Positions 22,873 through 36,200 of a DNA stretch of 64,000 nt are shown here, in pieces (the first letter of the stretch is position 1; every line of letters begins with the position of its first letter). This stretch comes from Diphasiastrum complanatum (Eukaryota > Streptophyta > Lycopodiopsida > Lycopodiales > Lycopodiaceae): assembly GCA_029204225.1 (NCBI GenBank), contig CM055100.1:19260341-19324340 (forward strand), read 5' to 3'. The translations under genes and the position numbers were made by a program. A model generated the notes under the pieces. It did no database searches. It was not told where the DNA came from and worked only from the letters and a program-made list of their open reading frames with translations.

Positions 22873-25800
22873 GATGGTGCTCCTCTCTCAACCAGCGATG
22901 GTGCTCCAACCAGCGATGGTGCTCCACAAGGATGTCACATGTACTTTGAATCCCTTTGCCCAATATATGGTAAATTGTAATTATTAAATTGTAAATGGCT
23001 AAGTCACCGGCCTGTGGAGACAATTGTAAATTGCAATGTAAATATTTGTTATAGTGACTAAATACGAGATGGCCAAGGGGGTACTGGGTCTCATGAGAGT
23101 CTGCTGGACTGACCTCCTAAAAAGTAGGAAGGGTTGATTGGTCAACGTGACACGTGTCACATGCTCACTGGGACACTTGGTCCAGTGCATGAGTGACACT
23201 TGTCAGACGGTCAATGGACGAGTCAACAGGACGTGTCATATGCTCATTGGGACACTTGGTCCAATGCATGAGTGACACGTGTCAGACTGTCCACCTACTA
23301 GCTTGCCTATGTGTCAGGGTACTGCCAAGTGGCAAGTGTCGGATGTGCATGGAGTTTGCCATGTGTCGACTTTAGGATGTGTCAGAGTTAAGGGGTGCTT
23401 GAGGGGATATAGGGTGAGCCTTGTCAGGCATTCCTCATTATGATTATGATTATGGTATTCCTATGCAGCTATGGTTGGGAGGAGACTTGCAGCAGAGCTC
23501 TCATGTTTGCTTGTTGATCTATGTACATTTGCTTAAGATTAATAAAGTGACGGATTTGCTAGGTAATTCTGTGTATTTACTTAGGGTTTGTGAGCTTGTG
23601 TGCAACATTTGGTATCAGAGCAGTTACTTTCAAGACTTGTGTGGGATTTGGCATCTTCAGTTAGGGTTTGGAGCATTCTTGGAGAGCCAGCGCCCTACTG
23701 TAGGTGATCTGTTGGTAGGTTTGGAGCCCATAAGATAGCAGATTGAAGCCCTATGGTGGATTGCTGATCTTCTGGCAGCCTTTGAGCATTTTCTACTATG
23801 CGGCTTGATTATTCTCTTCGCTTTTGTGAAAACCCGGCCCACATAGGATTTGTAAATCTGTTTGTAACTTCTTCAATACTTAGTATTTTTCAGATATGTC
23901 AGTTGCAATAAGCTTCTTGTGGTAGGTCGCTGGTAGGGTAAGGCTTTTTGCCTTCTGATTCGGTGATCATCCATAGTTTTTTGCCAATTGTCAGTTTGAA
24001 ACCCTAGTTTGCTGGTTTTTGGAGAAGAAGAGTCTATGTGTAGTTAGAACTTGGCTGTAGGGGACCTATTCTATTCAGTTCTTCTAGGAATTCAGGGCAA
24101 CTTATCTATGTAGTGATTTGAGGTGCTGAGAGCTTGGTTTTGCTTTGTTTCTGCTACCTATCTTTCTGCTATGGCTTCCGCAAGCAACACCAGTCAAGAT
24201 TCACAGAGATTAGATGCTGTATGTTCCAAGGTGGATACTATCGAAGCTACTCTTAAGCTGATTTTGGAGCAACTCAAAGGTAAAGGGGTTAGCGTTCCTG
24301 AGAGAGTCAGTGGTACAGCTATGGAAGTAGAAAGGACATTGTCAACTGGCCACGAAGCTGAATTGGGGTTTCAAAAGAGAAAGCTACCTACTATAAAAGA
24401 TTTAAAACCTCCGAAGTTCACTGGAGCAGTATCTATGAGAACTACTAATGCCGTTGAGAATTGGTTGCGAAAGTGGGAGAAAGCATTCCAAATGTGTGGC
24501 ATAGACGATGAAACTGAGATGATTGCTGAAGCCACATATCGTTTTCAAGAGTTAGCACAAAGGTGGTGGAGGAAGGTGGAAAAGGATGACCTAGTTCCAA
24601 CTACATGGGAGGCATTCCGGCAAATGTTTGTGCAAAACTGGGTGCCTATGGATGAAGACAACAGAGCCATGCAACAATGGTCTTATTTGAAGCAGGGTAA
24701 CTTGAGCGTGCAGGATTATGCAGACAAGTACCGAGAGGCTTTGTTACGCATTCCTCAAGAAGTTCCTATGTATATGCAAATATTTCACTTTGTGGAGGGA
24801 CTTCGAGAGAGTATTCGCCCTTTCGTGCGGAAGGAGCAATCTCATGATTTGCGGGGAGCCATCCAGATGGCTTTGTATTATGAAGATGGGAAAAAAGGCC
24901 CGGATCCTATTGCGGTAGCTGGTACAAGTGGTCAGCAACCTTGGGGACGCAAGGGCAAATGGAACAAAAAGAGAAAGTTTGAAGGTCAAACCAATCAGTG
25001 GCAAGCTCGGGGTGACCAAAGGAAGAAGGGTGCAGGGGCTCCAAAAGGCAAAGGGTTGTATGGGCAGCCCAATGCCCAAAAGGGTCAGCGTCCTTCAATG
25101 TTGTCGCCTCAGGACCAAGAACGTGCAAAGAGGGAGAACCTCTGTTTTGGATGTTTGGGACAGCATAGGTGGAAGGAATGTCCACGACATATAATCTTCA
25201 GGTGCATCAGACGAACCAGGGTGATGACCCTATGACAGTGGAAGAGATCGAGCAGGAAGCCAATCCAGATGTTCCACGCCTCATGAATGTTTCGGTGGTC
25301 AGGAGAGTGGACACGGCTCCACCAACGCTTTTGCCAAAATTGGCTCGCCAAGGGTATCAATTTCCTAACACTTCTCTTATTGTTATGCGAGGACAGCTGT
25401 GTGGTAGAGATGTTCAGGTTCTATTTGACACTGGGACCTCTCATAATGTGTTGAATTCAACTTTGGTACGGAAGTTAGGTGTGAATACTCAACCATCCCA
25501 GTACCAGTACACAGTGGAAATGGCTGATGGAAAGGGTACAGAGATTTGGGATAAGAGGGTTGTGGGCATTCCACTAACTGTACAAAGTTACACAGAAGAG
25601 TTGGATTTTGAAATAACACGGCTTGCGCGGTTTGATGTGGTGTTGGGCATTTGTTGGCACACGATGCGGAAGCCACACATAGCCTGGGATACTCATGTGT
25701 ATGAGTTCCAGTTTGATGGTGTGATGCATTCCCTTCGTGGTGAGCGGGATGTGCCTCTTGGACCGCTTGTTTCAGCTACGCAGTTGCGTAGGATCCATTG

Positions 25801-28800
25801 CGAGTACATGTGTGTTTGCTTTCTACTTGATATATCTACTAATACTAGTCAGAGTAGCATGCAGTGTGTGCAAACCAGTACTATTGCCAATTTGGATCAA
25901 GAGATTAGGAGAGAGTTTTCAGATGTGTTCATAGATTATCTTCCATCTGTTTTACCTCCTAAGAGGAATGTTGAACATAAGATTGAATTAATACTTGGAT
26001 CATGTCCTGTCAATAGACGTCCTTACAGAATAAGTCTTAAGGAGGAAGAGGAAGTGCGAAGGATGGTCGATGATTATCTGGACAAGGGGCAGATACGACC
26101 TAGTTATTCCCCTTTTGCCTCTCCGATCATTCTTGTAAAAAAGAAGGATGGATCATGGCGTATGTGTGTGGATTATCGAGGTTTGAACAAGATAACTGTT
26201 AAACATCGATATCCTATGCCACGTATAGATGATTTGCTTGATGCCTTGTCAGGTGCCACTGTGTTCAGTAAAATAGACCTGAAGAGTGGATAACCATCAG
26301 GTTAGAGTTCGTGAAGAGGATGTACACAAGACTGCCTTCAGAACTCGGTTCGGTCACTATGACTATCTTGTGATGCCATTTGGATTGACTAATGCCCCAC
26401 CTACATTCATGATGATGATGAATGATGTGCTCAGACCGTATATGGGTAAATTTGTCGTAAACTTTGTTGATGACATTCTGACTTACAGTGCAGGTGAGGT
26501 CAAGCATATGGCTCACCTTAGGACTGTGTTGTCTACTTTGAGGGAGAACACTTTGTTTGCCAATAGTAAAAAAAGTGAATTGTTTAAGAAAAGAGATTGA
26601 GTATCTTGGTCATGTAGTGTCTGCTGATGGAGTAAGGCCAGATCCTAAGAAGGTTGCTGTGATCGTTGCGTGGCCTGTGCCAGCTGATTTGACAACACTC
26701 CGTTCTTTTCTTGGATTGGCAGTATTCTATAGAAAATATGTTAAGAAATACTCCTATATTGCAGCACCTTTAACTGATTTGACTCAAAAGAATAGATTTG
26801 GTGAGTGGACTGAACTGCAGCAGGCAAGCTTAGATCAGTTGAAGCAAGCTATTGCTGAGTGCGTCACTCTAAAAATTGTAGACCCTCAAAAGCCCTATGT
26901 TATAGATACGGATGCGAGTGACATTGTTGTGGGAGCTGTTCTGATGCAAGAGGGTAGGCCTGTGGCCTTAGAGAGCAAGAAGCTCAACCCTGCTCAGAAA
27001 AATTATCCAACTCATGAGAAGGAGTTGTATGCCATAGTTCATGCATTAAAGGCATGGAGGCATTATTTGTATGGATCGGAATTTGAGGTATTCACCGATC
27101 ATGATACCTTGAGATACTTTTGTAAGCATCCAGACCTTAGAGGCCGGCAAGCCAGATGGTCTGAGCTCATGCAGGAATTCCTAATGGAGATTCGGTACAA
27201 GAAAGGTGCCAAGAATCGTGTGGCAGATGCACTATCTCGTGTGGTGTATCAGATGTCATTTGTGGTCATTGAAAATGACTTACTGTCTGAGATAAGAAAG
27301 GCTCAGCAGGAAGATCCTCACTGTAAGAAAGTGGAACAGGAGGTGAGTCATGGCCATGCAGAGTCTCAAAAGGAGAGCTCTTCTACCTTGGTTCGCACTT
27401 ATCTTAAGTATTCCATAGAAGATGGAATAGTGATGAGAAATGGCAAGGCTCTTATTCCAGCTTGTGAGGTGCTGCGAAAGAGGATCATGCATCTCTGTCA
27501 CGATAGCCCTAGTGCTGGTCATCCTGGTGTGGATAGGACCTATGAGTTGATAAGACATAACTTTTGGTGGTCGAGACTTAAGAAAGAAGTAAACCATTAT
27601 GTGACACATTGTTTTAAGTGTCAAGTTAATAAGGCTGAAAGGATTAAAGTGCCTGGATTATTACGCCCGTTACCTATACCAGAAGGGAGATGGGAGAGTA
27701 TTTCCATGGACTTTATTACATGTTTACCGCATACGCAGCAGCAACATAATGCTATCCTAGTTGTGGTTGACAGACTCACAAAAATGGCTCATTTTATCCC
27801 AACTAGTAATAAGATTGATGCACCTGGTACGGCTGATTTGTTTATACAACATGTATTCAGACTTCATGGATTACCTAGATCCATTGTGTCTGACAGGGAT
27901 TCTCGTTTTACTGGCAATTTTTGGACTGCAGTATTTGAGAAGTTAGAGGTGCAGTTGGGAATGAGTAGATCTGATCATCGTGAAACAGATGGGCAGACTG
28001 AGAGAGTTAACCAAACCTTGGAAGACATGCTTAGGGCGTATGTGAGTGAAAGGCAAACGCAATGGGAACGTTACCTACCATTGTTGGAGTTTGCCTATAA
28101 TGATAAAAAGAATGCATCTACGAAGATGAGTCCTTTCGAGCTAAATTATGGTTTTAGACCAGCCAGTCCAGTTACTATAGGTATGCCTCATAAGACACCT
28201 AGTGCTATGGAATTTCTAACTCACATGCAACAGATGTTGGAGTTAGCTAAGGAAAATGTAAAAGCGGATGGATCAGGCAAAGACATATGCTGATCTGGAT
28301 CGTACGCCAAGAGAGTTCGAGGAAGGAGATATGGTATTTCTCAGGATTCCAAAGGACTCAAAAACCCTAAAGACAGGGAAGTGTTATAAGTTGTCACCTA
28401 GATACTGTGGACCTTGGAAAATTGTTAAAAAGATTAATAGCGTTGCTTATGAATTGGATTTGCCTGTTGGTTGTAAGGTTCATCCTGTTTTTCATGTTTC
28501 ACGCTTAAAGAAGGTTTTACATGATGGTGATAACTTGTTGGCTGATGGCCTTGTATTGTTTCAGGAGCATGGGGAGGTGATGCATGGACCAGCGAGAGTA
28601 TTGGACCGGAGGCATAGACGGTTGCGGAATCGTTTGCTCCGTGAGTACTTGGTTGCATGGCATGGACGACCTCTCAGTGATGCTACCTGGGAGACCGCGC
28701 ATGGGTTGCATGCACAGTATCCAGACTTTGCCATTGAGGACGATGTCATCTGAGGAGGGAAGGGATGTCACATGTACTTTGAATCCCTTTGCCCAATGTA

Positions 28801-30191
28801 TGGTAAATTGTAATTATTAAATTGTAAATGGCTAAGTCACCGGCCTGTGGAGACAATTGTAAATTGCAATGTAAATATTTGTTATAGTGACTAAATACGA
28901 GATGGCCAAGGGGGTACTGGGTCTCATGAGAGTCTGCTGGACTGACCTCCTAAAAAGTAGGAAGGGTTGACTGGTCAACGTGACAAGTGTCACATGCTCA
29001 CTGGGACACTTGGTCCAGTGCATGAGTGACACTTGTCAGACGGTCAATGGACGGGTCAACAGGACATGTGTCATATGCTCATTGGGACACTTGGTCCAAT
29101 GCATGAGTGACACGTGTCAGACTGTCCACCTACTAGCTTGCCTATGTGTCAGGGTACTGCCAAGTGGCAAGTGTCGGCTGTGCATGGAGTTTGCCAGGTG
29201 TCGACGTTAGGATGTGTCAGGGTTAAGGGGTGCTTGAGGGGATATAGGGTGAGCCTTGTCAGGCATTCCTCATTATGATTATGATTATGGTATTCCTATG
29301 CAGCTATGGTTGGAAGGAGACTTGCAGCAGAGCTCTCATGTTTGCTTGTTGATCTATGTACATTTGCTTAAGATTAATAAAGTGACGAATTTGTTGGGTA
29401 ATTTTGTGTATTTACTTAGGGTTTGTGAGCTTGTGTGCAACAAAGGATGATCTGACCAGCCCTGATCCGCCCTGTCCTGGTCCGCATTTCCCAGGTTCGC
29501 CCTATCGGACACCGGTAGGATGCTGTTCCACTTGACTTTCAAGCTGTTGGATCTTAGCTGACGTAGTCGAAAGAGAGGAAGCTTCGATTTTGATGGCTGT
29601 AACTTCTTTCTTGAGATCTACGATAGACGAATCTAGTTTCTGAAGGTGAGATTGCACAGCTTGGATCGTAGCTTCAAGAGAAAGAAGCGTTTTTCGATGG
29701 TCATTGAGATATTCCTATGATCGTAACTGATATGCACGAATGACGGAGATCATAAAGGCTGGAGGCACAGGTGATTCCTCTTCTAGGGTATTCGGGGTCA
29801 AAGGGTCGGCTAGAATGGATTTACTATTAGTGAGAAGAGGATCTGACGGAGAAATAGGGATTGCAACCGGAATAGAAGATGCGATTCCAGATGCAGATGC
29901 GATGATTCCACCTTAAGCAGGTACAACAGGAGCAGGTACAACAGCGATGGAGATGGATTCCGGGCCAGCAGGTACAACAGCAGCGATGGAGATGGATTCC
30001 CGACCAGAAGGACGCGGTGCAGGGTGCGCAGATACAATGGCGGTTTCTGGGCCAGCATGGTGCGATGGAGCGTGGGGGGAATTACCTCCCCCCCTCTTGC
30101 GTGGAGCCATCAATGGAGCGCGCTGGCAGCAGGCAGCTAGAAGGCAGCAGCGATGGAGGAGCAGAGATCAGCAGTAGCAGCCATCGCGCTC

Positions 30192-30228
<37 letters not shown>

Positions 30229-33200
30229 GGAGTTGTGTGTGTGGCTGTTGACGTGTGTGTGACTGTTGACAAATGTGTGTGTGTGTGTGTTAAATGTTTG
30301 ACAATGTGTGTGTGTGTGTGTGTGTTTTTGTGTTTTTGACAAATGTGTGTGTTTGATAATGTGTGTGTGTGTGTGTGTGTGTGAATAGATTCTTAAGTTA
30401 GAAGTGTGTTTGAGTCTTTGAGAGAGAGGGAGGTAGACTTAGGGGTGGGTGGAGGGAGGTCCGAGGAGAGTTAGCCTTTAGGGGTGTGTGAGTGAAAAAT
30501 CAGAATTCAGGAGGGGGAGAGAGACTAGAATCTAAATAGTAGATACCATGCCGAGAGAGAAGGATCCCTTGTGGGATCATGTGACAGTTGCTTCTAATTA
30601 TGGCACCTCAGGCACTAAGAGGTGGACTTGCAAGTATTGTGGCAAGGAGTAAACAGGTGGCCCCACTAGAATAAAGGCACACCTATTGCGTCTACGTGGT
30701 TTTGAGATCGCAGGTTGTGCACGAGTACCTGGCTCATTGATGATACCTGCAGCTCCATCTACGGCTACCTCGGAGGGTCATCATGCACCCACAGGTTGGT
30801 GATCGTAATCAGTGATTCGGAATTCCAAAGCTATTAATAGTTATAAATCCATTATCTTGTCACCTGAGTTATTGACAATTGTAAGTTGTTGCTAGATGCT
30901 AAATAGAAAATATTTGCATTGATGATTGTGTTGTAAACTATAATTCATTGCATATCGTATGTATTTTGACATTACTACAATCTACAGACTACTACAGTCT
31001 ATTACGATTCATCTATCTCCATTGTAATTTGTCGTAGATTCTAGAATCTAGATAGTAACTATTAATTTGTGGCCATTGGCAATGTGCAACAGTTCCAACA
31101 GGCCCTTTTTTTTTCTTTTTTCTTTTTTTCCACATCACATCACAGGCCCTTTCTTTTTTATTTTTCCACATCACAGGGTCAGACTCAAAGTCAAAGTGAT
31201 GCGGTGGCACCGTTGTCACGAGGCTCTTCTCATACCCAGAGCCGTACTGGTACACACCTTAGGAGTAGAGATGTGTATGTGGCATCCTTCCAACAAAGTA
31301 ACAAGGAGATAGCCAATGTATCTGTTAGGAGGTGTTTCTACATGTGCAACCTCCCCTTTCACTTGGCTGTGACCCCTGCATGGAGGGAGATGATGAGACA
31401 TGTATCTAGGATTGGTTCAGAGTGGGCGGGACCATCCATGCAGCAGTTGAGGACAACTCAATTGGTTGTCGAGCGAGACTCCGTGGATAGGGAGCTAGAG
31501 CCTATCAGGAGATCATGGGCCATGTAAATCCCAATTCCTAAACCCTACTTTAATGTAAATAGTAGTTAGTAATTACTAATATGTATTGTCATTTATGTTC
31601 TAACTTGAAATTCCAAGTTTGAAGTGGCGAGTGCCAAGTTCTAACTTCTAAGTTCTATCTCTTAACTTTTATGTTTTACAAATTAAGAATCATTGAGTTA
31701 GTTATATTTTATTGACCAATCACATAAATTGTTAAATTTTAATCCGGTTGACAATTGCCATCTGAAATCTGAATTTTCTGGGCAATGAGATCTTTTGAAC
31801 TAGGTATGGGTGCTCCATCATATCAGATGGTTGGACTGATACCAAGAAGTGCCATATTGTAAATATATTGGTTTCTTCTTGCTTGGGCACGACGTTCTTG
31901 AGATCCATCGACACCTCGGGCTTAAGCTTGGATGCCTAGACATTGTTTGGATTTATTGACGCGGCCATTGTGGAGGTCGGCAAAGAGAATGTTGTGCAGG
32001 TATTGGTTCTTGACTTTCAGTTGAGTACTGAGAAATAAAAAAGAGCGAAAACTTTTTATTTACACTACTTGTTCAATGTTGCTTCTTGGATCATGGACTT
32101 CAGAAAAGATCGATGTCGAATGTTGCATTGATGATTGTTGTGCTTTGCAGGTCGTCACCGACAATGCGACAAATTGTGTTGCCATGGGGAAGCTCGTAAA
32201 TGAAAAGTACCCTTGGATCTTTTGGTCACCCTGTGCTGCACATTGCTTAGACCTCTTATTTGAGGATATAGCAAAGTTGCAATGGATTGCAGAGGTACTA
32301 GACATAGGCCGGTTCTTGGTGAGGTTTGTCACCAAGAGACCGAGGGTCCTGAGCATGTTCAGGGAGTATTCTAGCCTCGACATTTTGAGGCCTGCCCCCA
32401 CCAAGTCTACTTTTCTATTCATCAAATTTGATTCATCACTTAGATTCTTACTACTTAGAAGCTAGTACATAGCTTACTAGCAACTACTAACTACTTTCGA
32501 GTTTCAACCTAAGGCCTTGTTATCCGATAATGCTTTGTTGAAGCTAATACAATTTGCAATCATGATTCGTTCCAGGTTTGGCTTTATTTTCATTGTTCTG
32601 GAGTGCCTCGTGAAGGTGCATGACGGCTTGAGACAGATGGTGGTCTTACAGCCTTGCCGTTAGTGGAGGCACTCACGAGAGCCTAAGGCTCAGCGATTTG
32701 AGAGGATTGTGCTAGCCTCTCCTTTTTGGGATGATGCCCAGGCCATTGTCATAGCGTTGCAGCCTCTTTACACTGTCCTGCGCCTTACGGATAGAGAGGG
32801 CGCAACTTTGGGCCTTCTCTATGAGTTCATGGACAGGCTGGGAGAGCAGATTCGCACTTGCACTGTCTTCAGTGCAGAGAGGTTTGTATTATGCATTATC
32901 TCTTATCATGATTGATGAGTGTTTAGGTAATATGTAGTATGTAGTTATAAGTATGCACCATGTGACATGTATGATGTATGATTTTCAGATTTTATAGGGT
33001 TGAAGAAATAAGAGAAAAGTGGCAAGCCAGGTGGGAGTGGTTCCATCAGCCTCTACACGCTATGGCTTGCATTCTTCACCCTCTATGGAGGAATGAAGAT
33101 CAGTTCCATGATGCAGAGCTCCGATACGGATGGCGCACATACATTGAGAGGGTCTATCCTGATCCTGTCATGCAGGATTCACTCAGAGATGATCTCAATG

Positions 33201-36200
33201 TCTTCAGGTATAAGTCATGACAATTCTCTAACATTTGTTATTTTTTCAAGTCCTTTGTCTTTCTTGAATCCCAATGAAGTGAGTGGCCACATCGTCACAC
33301 TCGGCACTCACTCATGAATGATCTTCAATGTGCATTGTCACAATTCACGTGTGCACTGTGCAGGCGTGAGGCTCTTGAGTTTGGGCATCCAGGAGCACGG
33401 CTCAGAGACGGACAACTGCACCCTGTTTCATGGTGGGACAAGTATGGGGGTGATTGTCCTCGATTGCAGAAGCTCGCCATACGCATTCTCTCACAAGATT
33501 GCACAGCGAGTGCATGTGAGAGGAATTGGAGTTTGTTCTCTCTGATTCATACGAAGAGGAGGAACAGGCTCAGTGTTGCACAATTAGATAGATTGGTGTA
33601 TGCACGCCAATCTGCGGCTTCTAAAGAAGTTGAAGGGGGGGAGGGGGCCTATGCAGGTAAATTGTATTTTGATAGTTGCAATTGTGTTTGAACATTGAAA
33701 TTTGAATCCTTAGTGACATTTTAAACGTGTTGTTCTACTGCCTACATACTGCAGGTAAATCCAAATGACATTGATGTGACGAAGGTTCCAGACCTACCAC
33801 CAAGGTCACAAGAGGTGGAGGACGTGTATGCACTACTCCATGATGACGCCATGCAGTTTGCAGGTGAATTTCAAGTTCTGATTTCAAGCTTTGAAATTTG
33901 AATTAGCCCTTGAGCCTTGAGGCTTGGGCCCTTGCAAGTTGGTCCTTGGAACTTGGAAGTTTGAACTTTGAGCTCCATCCCATGTTCTAAGTAGTAAGTT
34001 CTAGCTTTAGAAATTAGAATTGAAACTTGTGATTGTGAATTGTAACCCTTTGCCAATCTCGGCGTGCAGGACCTACCACTCAGGCTGCTGCACGTCACAG
34101 GACAGGGGGAGAGGCTCCCAGTTCTCGAGCCCACGAGGACAAGGAGCCACTAGAAGATGAAGACGACGCAGAGACCTCGGAAGATGAAGCCGACAGCGAG
34201 GATTCCTCAGAGGATGAGAGTGTAGAAGTTAGTACTTACTACTTAGCATTGTAACTTGTTACTTGTAAGCTATTAGAAGTTAGAACTTAGTACTATAATC
34301 TATTACTTGTATTGTACATATTGTCATTTTCGTGAAATTCGAATCATTGAACATTTGCTAATTTACCACTAACTAACCATGCACATGGTACATTGGAATA
34401 TGACATATGTAATATGTAATATGTATGATGTGACATTAATGTTTTAAAAAAAAAAACCCCTAAAACCGATTCGATTGTTCGAACCTGGAGAAGCCGATTC
34501 TTTCCCGATTCAAACTCGATTCAAACACGGTTCGAAAAGGCAATTCGAAAGGGACCCTCAAACATTGTATCGAACAGCAGAATTCTGATTCAAGGGTCGA
34601 ACAGTCAAAAATCGATACTGACTCGGAAAATGAGTCAGAATCTCAATGGATCGAATCACATCAGAGGATCGAATTTCAACTCAGAAGATCGAATCGATCC
34701 AGACAGCCTCCATCCCGATTTATGGATGATCCAGCCTGCTACTTTGTGCAATAACTCAACACTATTTCAGAGGCAAAGTAACTACTGATGCTGACCAATG
34801 CAACGCAGAAGAGGACACCAAATTCGCATTTATAAACGAGAATGGTTTCTATCCAAACTCGGCAGACTCGAATTCACTTCAAGTCTGTATTGGATTTCTT
34901 TATCAACACTCTTTATGTAGATGACACTCTACTATTCAATAACAATCTGAAACTGATGAAGGATCTGAAATGCATGTTAGCACTGAAGTACAAAAGATTG
35001 ATATGGTTCCAGCCCACTACAATCTCGGAATCCAGAAATTGATCCAGCAGGACAAATCTCAGAAAAGCAGATTTCTTCACAAAGGCTCTGTCGACATGTT
35101 GAATCTGAAAAATCAAAAGTTTTCAGGATCCACATTAAGGGGGAGTGTTGGAATTCGATGCTCAGCCTCGAATCCATTCAATAATGAGCATCCTGAAAAC
35201 CAAAAACAGACGGCTCGATTTTCTGAACAAGAGATCGAAAAAATTTAGGATCGAACTTTCTAGAATTTTTCGATACCGTATCAACTCAAAAAAATCCTAT
35301 ATTTTTTGAGTCAGTGTATATTTTTCGAGTCATTCTACATTTTTCGATAGTTGTAAATTTCGATACTGTCGGGCTAAAATCCGACCCAATGACTTCGCGT
35401 TGAGAGTCCGCCCACTTTGTACATGCATTAACTGTAATGAGGTAGTTGTAATAACTGCAACAAAAGGTAGTTGCAGATATTTTGTAGGATATCAATCCTA
35501 GAATCTTCATCAGAAAAGATAATGAGGGGTTTTGGCCCTCATGGATACAAGGTCATAATTAATGGCTGGAGGCCTAAAGCTCAAGATGGATTTATATGGG
35601 TCTATCAATGACTCGTAGGAAACTTGGATGAGGTGGCCAGTTAGGCTACTAATGTGTCCAGTGAGGTGTCACAATGCACTGCTAGTGGTGCATGGCCCTT
35701 GGAGGGTATATGTATATCCATTGGGTGTATGCTTGATTTTGATGTTAGTAGCTACATGCTGCTGGTGTGACTCCTCTCTCCTATTGAGTGATCGATCCAT
35801 AGCTTGAGGGCTAGATCCGATCAATCTAGGTTTCGTTGGGTTGGTTTGTCCACCATCTGATTCCCTATTGTTTCTTTCTTGCGGTTTGCTTAGGCTTTGT
35901 ATCCTTGGTGAGGACTTTATACAAGGGCTCATGCCTTAAAATGCATTTCTCATTACTAAAATTTAAATCCTTGCATATTTAATAGATGATTTTTTTACAT
36001 GAGGGTGCTTTTCTTTTTTGACCCAAATATTTACTTCTTGGTAAAAAAATAAATTCCTTAAAAATTACTATGAAAATTCTGCAACAAAATGATTGCTCAA
36101 ATTACAAGCACATTCAAATGAATAAACGCCAAAGCCTAGCAATAACATTAGCTTGCAAATATAAAGGAAAGGGTCTTACGGATCCCAAGTTCCATACTTG

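Larger units (their letters stand above)
22933..29442 (+). mobile_element. Complete Ty3/gypsy chromovirus with TSD AAGGA
   Basis: The two LTRs (22933-23607, 28766-29442) begin TGTCACATG and end GCAACA. The 5-base duplication AAGGA flanks the element at 22928-22932 and 29443-29447. The internal order is primer site, Gag, protease, RT, RNase H, integrase, chromodomain and polypurine tract. LTRs differ at roughly a dozen or so positions plus tiny indels (about 2% by eye), indicating fairly recent insertion. It lies antisense to the host gene in intron 3, just after the LINE tail. Confidence 0.96.
15528..36179 (-). other. Intron 3 of the exonuclease gene (20,652 bases)
   Basis: Donor CC|GTAAGA at 36179; acceptor GTGCAG at 15528. 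It contains the SINE, two LINE copies, the chromovirus, a fossil ORF, hAT-1 and a copia fragment, each listed separately. Stretches 15528-17986 and 35515-36179 hold nothing recognisable. Confidence 0.88.

Noticed and set aside
17979-29470. 12-base match GGACAGGGCGGA (17981 region) with the minus strand near 29465
   Set aside because: Short and GC-biased, with no extended similarity around it.
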